A DNA stretch of 64,000 nt, taken from assembly GCA_025062275.1 (NCBI GenBank), contig JANXAP010000009.1, positions 1-64,000 of the forward strand, written 5' to 3'. Below the pieces are notes generated by a model, which ran no database searches, had not been told where the DNA came from, and saw only the letters and a program-made list of their open reading frames with translations. The stretch comes from Dehalococcoidia bacterium. GTDB taxonomy: Bacteria; Chloroflexota; Dehalococcoidia; SM23-28-2; HRBIN24. Shown here one piece after another: positions 26,735 to 35,021 of this stretch. Within the stretch, counting starts at the first letter, position 1; each line of letters starts with the position of its first letter. Made by a program: the position numbers and the translations under genes.

Positions 26735-26762
26735 TTGACAACCGCTGGCCGAGGCGTATACT
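26735..26762 (+). promoter_or_regulatory. Strong sigma-70 promoter of the ABC importer operon
   Basis: TTGACA (26735-26740), 16-base spacer, TATACT (26757-26762). The message has a leader of about 55 bases with GAAGGAGGTAGAG before the ATG at 26825. Confidence 0.8.
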
Positions 26763-26824
26763 ACGGCTGACAATTGAATAGTTATGTGCCTGTCCGGTAG
26801 GTGGCTGCAGAAGGAGGTAGAGCC

Positions 26825-28645
26825 ATGCTACAGGAGCAGTCCTACTGGCAGCGAGCCCTGCGACGCAGGCTTTCGCGTCGGCAGGCCCTGCGATTGGCGG
26901 CAGCCGGTGGCATAACCGCTGTGGCGGCGGGCAGTGCCCTGGCCTGTCGCGAAGAGCAGGCGGTGGAGGAGGCGCCGCCCCTGGTAGGCCCCGGCCCCCA
27001 GGACACCACCTTCGAGGCGCGCCCCGGCGGCACCTACCGGGCCATCACCACCCAGGACCCCCCGAACCTGGACCCCTATCTCAACACCAGCTTCGTCAGC
27101 CAGACCTTCATCGGCGGCACCGTCTACAGCCGGCTGGCCAAGTGGGCCACCGGCCCCGGCATCGAGCCACTGTCCCAGGCGGTAGGCGACGCCGCCGAGT
27201 CCTGGGAGACGCCCGACGGCATGGTGTGGACCTTCAAGCTGCGGCCCAACATGAAGTTCCACAACAAGCCGCCCCTGAACGGCCGCCCGCTGGATGCCGA
27301 AGACGTCAAGACCAGCATGGAGCGCTTCATGGCGCGCTCTCCCAACCGGGGCATCTTCCAGACGCTGGTGGACCGGGTGGAGGCCATCGACCCCCTGACC
27401 GTCCGCTTCACCCTGAAGATCCCGTATGTCCCCTTCATCGACCTCATGGCCTCGCCCCAGCTTCTGTGGCTGTTCTCCAAGGAGGCCAACACGGGCCAGA
27501 TCGACACCCAGAAGCCAGAGGGGGTCATCGGCACCGGGCCGTGGGTGCTGGACAGGGCCCAGCCTTCCGTCTCTTGGGAATTCACCAAGAACCCCGAATG
27601 GTACGAGGTGGTGCAGACCCGTCGCGGCCCCCAGAGGCTGCCATTCATAGACCGACTGGAGTTTCTGGTCATCGGCGAGTACGCCCAGATCATGGCCCAG
27701 TTCCTGGCGCGGAACATACACGTCTTCGCCCCCCGCAATGAGGACCTGGTCCAGATAGCGCAGCAGGTGCCCGACGCCCAGCGGCTGCCCGGTCGCCCTG
27801 CTTGGCTGCTGAGCTTTTACTACTTCGGCGACACCAACGACCCCAACAACCTGTTCCGCGACCCCCGCATGCGCCGCGCTCTGTCCATGGCCCTGGACCG
27901 GGACGGCCTCATCGAGGCCTTCGGCCAGGTGTCCAAGCTCAAGCAGCAGGGCTTCGAGATCGAGACGGGCTGGAACAACATCCCGATCCCCTGGGGCGAT
28001 GGCGGCATGTTCTGGTGGCTCGACCCCAAGAGCCCGGACATGGGCCCTGCCGGCCAGTGGTACCGGTTCGACCCGGCCGAGGCGCGTCGCTTGCTGCAGG
28101 CGGCCGGCTACAACAACCAGGAGATAACCTTCAACTTCACCACCGTCATCTATGGCACGACCTTCGACCAGTTCACCGAGGCCCAGATCCCGATGCTCAG
28201 GAACGCCGGCTTCAACATCCGCCCCAACCCGCAAGACTACGCCAGCCAGTACATCACCGGCACCTTCGCTGGCCGCTTCAACGGCCTGGCCTATGGCTAC
28301 CAGACGCCCTTCACCAGCGTGGACGAGTACCTGTTCAACATGCTCCACCCTCAGGGCACCCGCTATGCCCAGAGCCGCCCCAATGACCCGGAGACGGTGC
28401 GCCTGGTGGAGGCCCAGCGGGTGGAGCGGGACGTCAACCGCCGCAGAGAGCTCATACGCGAGATCCAGCGCCGGGTGTCGGACCAGATGTGGTATGTGCC
28501 CTCGGTGATGGGACGCTGGGGCGGCATGACCTTCTGGCACAACTTCGTGCGCAACTGGGGGTCCTTCATCACCGCCGGCTACGGCGTCTACACCGAGACC
28601 GTCACCCGCTACTGGCTGGACCTGCCCGAGACGGCCAACCGGTGA
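26825..28645 (+). CDS. ABC transporter substrate-binding protein, peptide/nickel family
   Basis: 606 residues from the ATG at 26825. The N-terminus has a twin-arginine-type signal (RRRLSRRQALRLAAAGG) and a lipobox ending SALAC, so it is probably a Tat-exported lipoprotein. The mature part is an SBP_bac_5 domain: GGTYRAITTQDPPNLDPYL, the cluster-5 hallmark LAKWATGPGIEPLSQAVGDA with WTFKLRPNMKFHNKPPLNG, and DPRMRRALSMALDRDGLI. Cluster-5 proteins bind peptides, nickel, sugars or other solutes, so the ligand is open. Co-transcribed with two permease genes (gaps of 6 and 15 bases). Confidence 0.93.
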   Translation: MLQEQSYWQRALRRRLSRRQALRLAAAGGITAVAAGSALACREEQAVEEAPPLVGPGPQDTTFEARPGGTYRAITTQDPPNLDPYLNTSFVSQTFIGGTVYSRLAKWATGPGIEPLSQAVGDAAESWETPDGMVWTFKLRPNMKFHNKPPLNGRPLDAEDVKTSMERFMARSPNRGIFQTLVDRVEAIDPLTVRFTLKIPYVPFIDLMASPQLLWLFSKEANTGQIDTQKPEGVIGTGPWVLDRAQPSVSWEFTKNPEWYEVVQTRRGPQRLPFIDRLEFLVIGEYAQIMAQFLARNIHVFAPRNEDLVQIAQQVPDAQRLPGRPAWLLSFYYFGDTNDPNNLFRDPRMRRALSMALDRDGLIEAFGQVSKLKQQGFEIETGWNNIPIPWGDGGMFWWLDPKSPDMGPAGQWYRFDPAEARRLLQAAGYNNQEITFNFTTVIYGTTFDQFTEAQIPMLRNAGFNIRPNPQDYASQYITGTFAGRFNGLAYGYQTPFTSVDEYLFNMLHPQGTRYAQSRPNDPETVRLVEAQRVERDVNRRRELIREIQRRVSDQMWYVPSVMGRWGGMTFWHNFVRNWGSFITAGYGVYTETVTRYWLDLPETANR

Positions 28646-28651
28646 GACGAC

Positions 28652-29599
28652 GTGCAGGGCTACATCATCCGCCGCCTACTGCTGATGATACCCACCCTGC
28701 TGGGGGTGACCCTGTTCGTCTTCCTGCTGACGCGCTTCACCCCCGCCGACGTGGTGGACCGCCTCACCGGGGAGGTGGGCTATCAGGACGAGGCCCTGAA
28801 ACAGCACATACGGGAGGAGCTGGGACTGAACCAGGGAGTATTTACCCAATATTTCAAGTGGCTGGGAGGCGTGCTGCGCCTGGACCTGGGCGACTCCTTC
28901 ATCAGCGGCCGCGATATATGGGAAGAGCTGAAGAACCGCGTGCCGGTCAGCGTCGAGCTGGGCGCCCTGGCCATGCTCTTCTCGATTCTCTTCGGCATCC
29001 CCATCGGCATCATCTCGGCCATCAGGCAGGACACGTGGCTGGACTATCTGCTGCGTGGGGGTAGCATTCTGCTGCTGGCGGTGCCGGTGTTCTTCCTGGC
29101 CATCAGCGTCCTGGCGGTGGGCGCCTGGCAATTCGACTGGGCGCCTCCCTCCCGCTACACGACGCCCTGGGAGGACCTGCAGAACAACCTGGCTATCATG
29201 GCCACGCCGGCCATCATCCTGGGGTTGGCCCTGTCGGGGGCCAAGATCCGCCTCACCCGAACCCAGATGCTGGAGGTGCTGCGCCAGGACTACATCCGCA
29301 CGGCCTGGTCCAAGGGGTTGAGCGAGAGGGTCGTCATCCTGCGCCACGCCCTGCGCAACGCCCTAATACCGGTGGTCACCGTCATCGGCCTCCAGATTCC
29401 GGTCCTGGTGGCGGGAGCGGTGATCCTGGAGAACATCTTCCTGCTGCCCGGCGTAGGGCGCTATCTGGTGCAGTCGGCCGCCAGCTTCGACTACCCGGTA
29501 GTGCAGGGGATCACGCTGCTCATCGCCACAGTGGTGGTCCTGTCCAACCTGATCGTCGACCTGTCCTACGCAGCCCTGGACCCGCGAGTGCGCTACTAG
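28652..29599 (+). CDS. ABC transporter permease, DppB/OppB type
   Basis: 315 residues from a GTG. First membrane helix IIRRLLLMIPTLLGVTLFVFLLTRF (5-29), then the TM_PBP1-type periplasmic segment and five more helices; the EAA-like coupling loop LEVLRQDYIRTAWSKGLSERVV contacts an ATPase. Typical OppB features include the long periplasmic insertion after helix 1 and the GAVILENIFLLPGVGRYL before the last helices. Partner of the DppC-type permease that follows. No ATPase gene lies in this operon. Confidence 0.94.
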   Translation: MQGYIIRRLLLMIPTLLGVTLFVFLLTRFTPADVVDRLTGEVGYQDEALKQHIREELGLNQGVFTQYFKWLGGVLRLDLGDSFISGRDIWEELKNRVPVSVELGALAMLFSILFGIPIGIISAIRQDTWLDYLLRGGSILLLAVPVFFLAISVLAVGAWQFDWAPPSRYTTPWEDLQNNLAIMATPAIILGLALSGAKIRLTRTQMLEVLRQDYIRTAWSKGLSERVVILRHALRNALIPVVTVIGLQIPVLVAGAVILENIFLLPGVGRYLVQSAASFDYPVVQGITLLIATVVVLSNLIVDLSYAALDPRVRY

Positions 29600-29614
29600 G
29601 CTTGGGGGATAGCG

Positions 29615-30571
29615 ATGGCGACGCACGCGCTGGAAGAGGCCCTGCCCGCTGGCGCCCTGCCTTTCGAGACCAGGCCCTGGCCGGTCCGGGCTGCTCGCGG
29701 GCTCCTGTGGTTCGCCCGTCGCAAGCCCCTGGGCTTTCTGGGCCTCCTGATCATCCTGACCATGCTGCTGTTCGCCGCTGCCGCAGCCCTGGATATCCCG
29801 GCCCGCTACAGCCAGGTCCGGGGCGGCAACGTTGGCTTCCTGTACCCCTACGACTACCAGGTGCTGCGCGACCGTCAGCAGGGCGTATCGCTGAAGCACC
29901 TGATGGGGACCGACAACCTCGGGCGCGACACCTTTAGCCGCATCGTCTATGGGGCCAAGGTGTCGGTGTTCATCGGCTTCAGCGCCGTGGCCATCTCCCA
30001 GGCGCTGGCAGCCATCGTCGGCACCATCAGCGGCTACTATGGCGGGCGCTTCGACGTGCTCTTCCAGCGGGTGGTGGACATCTGGCAGGCGTTGCCAGGG
30101 CTGGTGGCCCTCATCTTCATCGTGTCGGTGCTGGGCAACAACCTGGTGGTCATCACTGTGGCCATCGGGGCCTTGGGGGCAGCGGGCGCGTCCCGCATCA
30201 TCCGCGGCGCAGTCATCAGCATCAAGCAGAACGCCTACATCGAGGCGGCGCGGGTGGTGGGAGCCACCGACCTGCGCATCCTGATATTCCATATCCTGCC
30301 CAACGTCTTCCACCTGATCATCATCGGGGCATCCATCGGCATCGGCGGTGCCATACTGGCCGAGTCGGCCCTGGCCTTCCTGGGCTTCGGCCTCCCGCCT
30401 CCCTACCCCTCCTGGGGACGGATGCTGAACGTGGCACGGGAGTTCCTGACCAGCAATCCCATGATGGCCATCTGGCCCGGGCTGGCGCTGACGGTAACTG
30501 TGTTCGCTTTCAACGTCCTGGGAGACGCCTTGCGCGACGTCCTCGACCCACGCCTGCGGGGCAGCCGCTGA
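29615..30571 (+). CDS. ABC transporter permease, DppC/OppC type
   Basis: 318 residues. An N-terminal OppC_N helix (FLGLLIILTMLLFAAAAALDI), the HLMGTDNLGRDTFSRIVYGAKVSV hallmark of this family, five further helices and the coupling loop KQNAYIEAARVVGATDLRIL. It ends GDALRDVLDPRLRGSR as in other OppC proteins. It closes the operon; an intrinsic terminator follows 24 bases after the stop. Confidence 0.94.
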   Translation: MATHALEEALPAGALPFETRPWPVRAARGLLWFARRKPLGFLGLLIILTMLLFAAAAALDIPARYSQVRGGNVGFLYPYDYQVLRDRQQGVSLKHLMGTDNLGRDTFSRIVYGAKVSVFIGFSAVAISQALAAIVGTISGYYGGRFDVLFQRVVDIWQALPGLVALIFIVSVLGNNLVVITVAIGALGAAGASRIIRGAVISIKQNAYIEAARVVGATDLRILIFHILPNVFHLIIIGASIGIGGAILAESALAFLGFGLPPPYPSWGRMLNVAREFLTSNPMMAIWPGLALTVTVFAFNVLGDALRDVLDPRLRGSR

Positions 30572-30595
30572 CCAGGCGACCGCCAGACGAAGCGC

Positions 30596-30629
30596 AGCCC
30601 TGCCCGTGGTCGGCAGGGCTTGCCATTTT
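30596..30629 (+). terminator. Intrinsic terminator of the ABC importer operon
   Basis: AGCCCTGCC (30596-30604) pairs with GGCAGGGCT (30612-30620), followed by TGCCATTTT. It confirms that the operon ends after the second permease, without ATPase genes. Confidence 0.8.
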
Positions 30630-30664
30630 CCTACGAGTAGGCCCATCTTACTAGCGAAGTTACG

Positions 30665-32170
30665 ATGAACGCCCAGGTCTCGCCCAGGTGGACGGCGCCG
30701 GCGCTGGCGACCCTGGCCATGATCATGGCCGGCATCTGGGGTCTGGCCTTCACCAGGTCATGGTGGCTCTGGCACCATTACCCGGCAGTCGATCTGAGGC
30801 CTGTGCTGGCCAGCGGTGGCGAGCTGGCCCTTTACGGCGCTGTAGTCCCCCTGCTTTTCGGGCTCTACGGGGTGGCGGCCTGGCTGGCGGGGCGGGGCGC
30901 CTCCCGCTGGGCAGACGCCGTGGCCCTGGGGGCTCCCTTCGTCTTCGTAGGCGTGCTGCTGCCCACCCTCCCCGCCACCTCCAGCGACGTTCACCACTAC
31001 GTAATGGAGGGGCGCACCCTGTGGGTCTACGGCCAGAACCCCATGACTACCCCTCCTTCCGCCTTCCCGGATGACCCCTATCTCGGCTACGTGCCGGCCT
31101 GGCACCGCGATTCCCCCTCGCCCTACGGCCCTGTCTGGCTGCTCCTGACGCGCCTCCCCTCTCTCCTTCCCGACGACAGGCCCGAGGCTGTGCTGCTGGG
31201 CTACAAGGGCCTGGCCAGCGCCTTCTTCTTGGCCACGGGGCTGCTGTTATGGCTGGCCCTCTCCGGCGCGGGCGCAGGGGAAAGGAGACGCGCCCTGGTG
31301 CTCTACACCTGGAACCCCCTGCTGGCGCTGGCAGTGGCGGTGGACGGGCACAACGATGTGGCACCCGCTCTGCTGGCCGTAGGGGCGGTGCTGGCCGCCG
31401 CTCGTGGCCGCTGGCTGCTGGCGCCGCCACTGCTAGTCCTGGCAGCGCTCGGTAAGTACCTGGCCGCTGCCCTCGGGCCGCTCGTGTTGGCCGCGGGCTG
31501 GCTCTCGACGACCCAGCGGGACAGATGGACGCTGGCGGCCGGCCTGGCCCTGGCATCAGCAGCAGCTGTGGCCCTCATGGCCCCTTTCTGGGAGGGGTTG
31601 GACACCTTTCGCGCCTTCGAGGTGGACCAGCGCTCCTGGTTCGCTAACTCGCTGCCGGAGGTGGCCCTGCTGGGCCTGGCCAAGCTGCTGCCCCTGGACA
31701 CGGCCATGGCGATGGCGAGAGCACTGGGACTGCTCGGCTTCGCCGCCCTCTACGGGCTGCTGCTCTGGCGGCTGCGGAACCAGGGGCATGGGATAGCCTG
31801 GGGAGCGTGCCAGGCCATGTTCCTCTTCCTGACAGTCGCCTCCACCCTCTTCTACCACTGGTACGTGGCCTGGGCCGTGCCGCTGGCGGCCCTTCTGCTG
31901 AGCGATGGCTGGCGTCTGCCGACCCTGGCCCTGTCCTTCACCGCTGCCTTCCTGCCCCTCATCGAGCGGATGACCACCTATCTGGGGTTCCTACGGGGCG
32001 ACGTCGGCTCGCAGGCGCTGGTGACGGTGGCGGTGGTATTGCTGCCACCATTGGCCCTTTGGGCCTGGTTGGCAGGGCGCGAAGGCGTACTTCTGCCTTG
32101 GAGAGGGACGAGGGTCCTCCTCGGGGTGCGTTCGAGGAACGCTCATGCCGCCCTTGACCAACGGGGCTGA
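30665..32170 (+). CDS. GT-C type membrane glycosyltransferase (polyprenol-phosphate sugar dependent)
   Basis: 501 residues with about 12 hydrophobic segments. The first large outer loop carries TSSDVHHYVMEGRTLWVYGQ and NPMTT, the Asp-containing catalytic loop of MptB/GT87-like mannosyltransferases, followed by SPYGPVWLLLTRLPSLL. Later loops have WNPLLALAVAVDGHNDV (conserved GHND) and STLFYHWYVAWAVPLAAL. Such enzymes transfer a sugar from a polyprenyl-phosphate donor on the outer side of the membrane to lipids or polysaccharides. The exact sugar cannot be read. Stand-alone gene after a terminator. Confidence 0.82.
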   Translation: MNAQVSPRWTAPALATLAMIMAGIWGLAFTRSWWLWHHYPAVDLRPVLASGGELALYGAVVPLLFGLYGVAAWLAGRGASRWADAVALGAPFVFVGVLLPTLPATSSDVHHYVMEGRTLWVYGQNPMTTPPSAFPDDPYLGYVPAWHRDSPSPYGPVWLLLTRLPSLLPDDRPEAVLLGYKGLASAFFLATGLLLWLALSGAGAGERRRALVLYTWNPLLALAVAVDGHNDVAPALLAVGAVLAAARGRWLLAPPLLVLAALGKYLAAALGPLVLAAGWLSTTQRDRWTLAAGLALASAAAVALMAPFWEGLDTFRAFEVDQRSWFANSLPEVALLGLAKLLPLDTAMAMARALGLLGFAALYGLLLWRLRNQGHGIAWGACQAMFLFLTVASTLFYHWYVAWAVPLAALLLSDGWRLPTLALSFTAAFLPLIERMTTYLGFLRGDVGSQALVTVAVVLLPPLALWAWLAGREGVLLPWRGTRVLLGVRSRNAHAALDQRG

Positions 32171-32259
32171 CGGGGCGAGGTCGGCGTGAGGCCGCAGACC
32201 GTCCACCAGCTGCCACAGCGGCCGTGACCTCGATTTTTCGCTGTGCGGCCGTAAAAGCC

Positions 32260-32289
32260 TTTACGTCCACGTGCATTTGCCGTTACACT
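32260..32289 (+). promoter_or_regulatory. Promoter of the TetR gene
   Basis: TTTACG (32260-32265), 18-base spacer, TACACT (32284-32289). It places transcription start near 32297 and argues against the ATG at 32291 as the TetR start. Confidence 0.5.
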
Positions 32290-32332
32290 AATGTATAACG
32301 ATGGTGTTCAATATGTCTGGCAGGTGATAGAA

Positions 32333-33025
32333 GTGGCTGTGAGAGCACGTTCGGCCCGCGCAACCTTAGGGCAGCGTCGGCGGATCCACAAGGAGACCAA
32401 CAAGCGGCGGGCCCTCCTCGAGGCCGCCTATCGCGTCTTCCGCGAGCGGGGCTACCTGGAGGCGACCGTCAGCGACATCATTCGCGAGGCAGGGGTCTCC
32501 CGCGCTACTTTCTATGCGTACTTCAGCGACAAAGACGACATATTTATGGCCCTCTATCTGGAGACTATGGCCGACCTGCGCCGCCGTATGGGCCTGCCAG
32601 GGGCGCGGGGAGAGAGGCGAGAGCCGCACCCTGTGGATCCCCAGTTTCTACGCAGCGTCGTGCAGAAGCGCATCGCCCTCTACTTCTCCTTCTGGGAGCA
32701 GGAGCAGCGGCTGATGGAAGGCGCCATGGTCCTTCAGTCCATCTCCCCCGAGACCGGCGCCAAGATGCTGGAGACGGAGTTCCTCTCGGAGCGAGAAGTG
32801 GCACGGTGGCTCCAGCAGGACAAGGAGGCCGGGCTGCTGGGAGACGTGGAGCCAGCGGTGGCAGTGGAGGCTCTCGTGTCCATGATAGCGTGGCTGGCCT
32901 TCCGCTACTTCGTCCTCAAGTCCGTCAACATTCGTGACCTAACCATCGAGCAGCTAGCCGAGCAGTTGACCAACGTGTGGTTCGACGGCGTTTACCGCTG
33001 CGGTGCCACGACGAAGCCCGAATAG
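32333..33025 (+). CDS. TetR-family transcriptional regulator
   Basis: 230 residues from the GTG at 32333, which has GGCAGGTGATAGAA before it; an ATG at 32291 would add 14 residues but lies at or before the predicted transcription start. The DNA-binding domain is RRALLEAAYRVFRERGYLEATVSDIIREAGVSRATFYAYFSDKDDIF, a textbook TetR helix-turn-helix. The C-terminal ligand domain has helices with aromatic residues (YFSFWEQEQRLMEG) and WLAFRYFVLKSVNIRDLTIEQLAEQLTNVW. The ligand and targets are unknown; the GT-C gene is upstream and a long non-coding stretch downstream. Confidence 0.9.
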   Translation: MAVRARSARATLGQRRRIHKETNKRRALLEAAYRVFRERGYLEATVSDIIREAGVSRATFYAYFSDKDDIFMALYLETMADLRRRMGLPGARGERREPHPVDPQFLRSVVQKRIALYFSFWEQEQRLMEGAMVLQSISPETGAKMLETEFLSEREVARWLQQDKEAGLLGDVEPAVAVEALVSMIAWLAFRYFVLKSVNIRDLTIEQLAEQLTNVWFDGVYRCGATTKPE

Positions 33026-33066
33026 GCCAGCGGCGGCCGGAGGGCCGCGAGGGCACGAATAAAGAA

Positions 33067-33095
33067 GCCGAGGGGGGCCACCGGCCCCCCTCGGC
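33067..33095 (+). terminator. Thirteen-base-pair hairpin after the TetR gene
   Basis: GCCGAGGGGGGCC (33067-33079) pairs perfectly with GGCCCCCCTCGGC (33083-33095) around a 3-base loop. Very stable but followed by TGCCATGG rather than a T-run; a terminator or mRNA-stabilising hairpin. Confidence 0.6.
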
Positions 33096-33099
33096 CTGC

Positions 33100-33446
33100 C
33101 ATGGAGGGACGTCGGCTGTCCCGTTGCATCCCCAGCACCACGCCCTAGGCAGTCAGCCAGGAGTTGGGGGGCTTTGATTCGCGAATTCGAGGCAACACAT
33201 CTTCCCTTGCGGCCCACCGGGTCAAATCGTGCTCTTCCCCCTTGCGGGACACTACATCGGTGTGGTGTGTGGCTCGCTGGGCCGCCGGGCTCTCCGAGGC
33301 AGGGTCAAAGACGTTTTCCGGCCAGCGCGAGGCCCGAGCCCGGAGGCATCCGGCCTGTGGTCCATCGACTCGTGGCCATCAGGCTGCCCGGCCATCATGG
33401 GGACGCTTCGGAGTGAGAGGCAGAAGGAAGTTCGGAGGCCTGCAGC
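33100..33446. other. Unassigned stretch between TetR hairpin and tRNA-Phe
   Basis: About 350 bases with no gene that I can support. Open frames on the plus strand exist but lack ribosome sites and family similarity. TTCCCTTGCGG recurs as TTCCCCCTTGCGG (near 33202 and 33235). It was inspected for SRP RNA, RNase P RNA and tmRNA cores without a match. It may hold an unrecognised small RNA or gene remnant. Confidence 0.35.
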
Positions 33447-33521
33447 TGGTGCCGGGGGGCGGAGTCGAACCGCCGACACCACGGTTTTCAGCCGTGTGCT
33501 CTACCGCTGAGCTACCCCGGC
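33447..33521 (-). tRNA. tRNA-Phe (GAA)
   Basis: A 75-base cloverleaf on the minus strand: acceptor GCCGGGG/CCCCGGC, discriminator A, CCA encoded (33449-33447), D arm with TAGCTCAGCGGTAGAGC, anticodon stem CACGG/CCGTG with loop CTGAAAA (anticodon GAA), T loop TTCGACT. A promoter TTGACC-18-TAGACT precedes it. Confidence 0.96.
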
Positions 33522-33534
33522 GGGGCCATCATCC

Positions 33535-33564
33535 AGTCTAAGTAGGGCCAGCGGGGCGGTCAAG
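33535..33564 (-). promoter_or_regulatory. Promoter of tRNA-Phe
   Basis: On the minus strand TTGACC (33564-33559), 18-base spacer, TAGACT (33540-33535), 13 bases before the 5' end of the tRNA. Confidence 0.6.
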
Positions 33565-33575
33565 GGGACGGCCGT

Positions 33576-33604
33576 TGACAGAGACTGGGGCCAAATTTAG
33601 CATG
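33576..33604 (+). promoter_or_regulatory. Sigma-70 promoter of the F420-type oxidoreductase gene
   Basis: TTGACA (33576-33581), 17-base spacer, TAGCAT (33599-33604). Upstream of CAGGAGGTATCGAAGAG and the ATG at 33641. It is the third clear TTGACA/TAGCAT pair in the window. Confidence 0.7.
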
Positions 33605-33640
33605 GCCCTGGGCAGCCACCGCCCAGGAGGTATCGAAGAG

Positions 33641-34561
33641 ATGCGCATCGGCCTCTTCATGCTCGCCAATCGCGATGTTCCCACCATGGTGGAGCGCATC
33701 GTCAAGGCCGAGGAGGAGGGTTTCGACGGGGTCTGGTTCGGCCAGGTCCTGGGCCCGGACGTCATGACCCTGCTGGCCCTGGCCGGCCCGCGCACCAGCC
33801 GCATCGAGCTGGGCACATCGGTGGTGCCCGTGCAGCTGCGTCACCCGGTGTTCATGGCCCAGCAGGCCCTGACCGTCAACGCTGCTTGCAACGGCCGACT
33901 GGCCCTCGGTCTGGGACCCTCCCACCGGGTTGTAGTGGAAGGCTCCTGGGGCCTCAGCTACGACCGCGCCGCGGCCTACATGCGCGAATACCTGTCGATC
34001 CTTCGTCCCCTGGTGCACGAGGGCCGCGCGCAGTTCCAGGGCCAGTTCTTCCGGGTCAACGTCTCCTTCCAGGTGACGGGTGCCAGCCCCTTCCCCCTTC
34101 TCATCAGCGCCCTTGGCCCCGTGATGCTGCGACTGGCAGGCGAGATGGCGGAAGGCACTATCACCTGGATGACGGGCCCCCGCGCCCTGGAGGCTCATGT
34201 GATACCCCGCATCACCAAGGCGGCCGAGGCGGCGGGGCGTCCCCGGCCGCGTATCGTGGTGGGCCTGCCCATAGCCCTGGCCAGCGACGCCGAGGCAGCC
34301 CGCCAGCGGGCGGCCCAGATGTTCCAGTTCTACGGCCAGCTGCCCAGCTACCGTCGCATGCTGGACCTGGAAGGAGTGCAGGAGCCCCAGGACGTGGCCA
34401 TCGTCGGCAACGAGCAGCAAGTAGAGGCCCAGTTGCGGCGCCTGGCCGATATCGGCGTGACCGACTTCCTGGCCTCCGTCTTCCCCGGCGGCGACGGCGA
34501 TGATGCCCAGTCCATGGCCCGCACGCGAGAGTTCCTGCGCTCCCTGTTAGGCAAGCTCTGA
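33641..34561 (+). CDS. Luciferase-like (LLM class) F420-dependent oxidoreductase
   Basis: 306 residues from the ATG at 33641 with CAGGAGG upstream; a longer in-frame start at 33575 lies before the promoter's -10 and is excluded. The TIM-barrel LLM family is shown by MRIGLFMLANRDVPTMVERI, EEEGFDGVWFGQVLGPDVM, IELGTSVVPVQLRHPVFMAQ, GRLALGLGPSHR and MTGPRALEAHVIPRI. This subgroup normally uses coenzyme F420 rather than FMN, implying that the organism makes F420. The substrate is unknown. Followed 7 bases later by aroQ. Confidence 0.87.
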   Translation: MRIGLFMLANRDVPTMVERIVKAEEEGFDGVWFGQVLGPDVMTLLALAGPRTSRIELGTSVVPVQLRHPVFMAQQALTVNAACNGRLALGLGPSHRVVVEGSWGLSYDRAAAYMREYLSILRPLVHEGRAQFQGQFFRVNVSFQVTGASPFPLLISALGPVMLRLAGEMAEGTITWMTGPRALEAHVIPRITKAAEAAGRPRPRIVVGLPIALASDAEAARQRAAQMFQFYGQLPSYRRMLDLEGVQEPQDVAIVGNEQQVEAQLRRLADIGVTDFLASVFPGGDGDDAQSMARTREFLRSLLGKL

Positions 34562-34568
34562 AGCGCGG

Positions 34569-35021
34569 GTGACGACGGTGCGGATCGTGGTCATCAACGG
34601 CCCCAACCTGAACCTGCTGGGCCGCCGCCAGCCCGAGGTGTACGGCACCACCACCCTGGCGGAAATCCAAGAGCGCCTGGCCCAACGGGGGCAGGAGCTG
34701 GGGGTAGAGGTGGCCTGCTTCCAGACCAACCACGAGGGGGAGATGGTGGAGCTGGTCCAGCGGGAGGGGGAACGGGCCGACGGCATCATCATCAACCCGG
34801 GCGCCCTCACCCACTACTCCTACGCCGTTCGCGACGCCCTGGAGGCAGTGGGGCGCCCGGTGGTGGAGGTCCACCTGTCCAACATCCACGCCCGCGAGGG
34901 GTTCCGGCGGCGGTCGGTGGTGGCGCCGGTAGCCCTGGGCCAGGTCTCGGGCCTGGGGTGGCGCGGCTACCTGATCGCCCTGGAGGCCCTGGTGGGCATC
35001 CTGCGCGAGGGGGGAAGATGA
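34569..35021 (+). CDS. aroQ: Type II 3-dehydroquinate dehydratase
   Basis: 150 residues from a GTG (a second GTG three codons on is also possible). RIVVINGPNLNLLGRRQPEVYGTTTL contains the catalytic Tyr of the flexible lid, FQTNHEGEMVELVQ, IIINPGALTHYSYAVRDAL and VEVHLSNIHAREGFRRRSV carry the remaining active-site residues, including H in the SNIHARE loop. It performs the third shikimate-pathway step. The start of pepP overlaps its stop (ATGA). The aroQ-pepP-efp order is common in bacteria. Confidence 0.96.
   Translation: MTTVRIVVINGPNLNLLGRRQPEVYGTTTLAEIQERLAQRGQELGVEVACFQTNHEGEMVELVQREGERADGIIINPGALTHYSYAVRDALEAVGRPVVEVHLSNIHAREGFRRRSVVAPVALGQVSGLGWRGYLIALEALVGILREGGR

Noticed and set aside
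33400-33446. SRP RNA or other housekeeping RNA core near GAAGGAAG
   Set aside because: The GGAAG-like stretch lacks the paired flanks of the SRP Alu/S-domain tip, and the region is not long or symmetric enough for tmRNA or RNase P.
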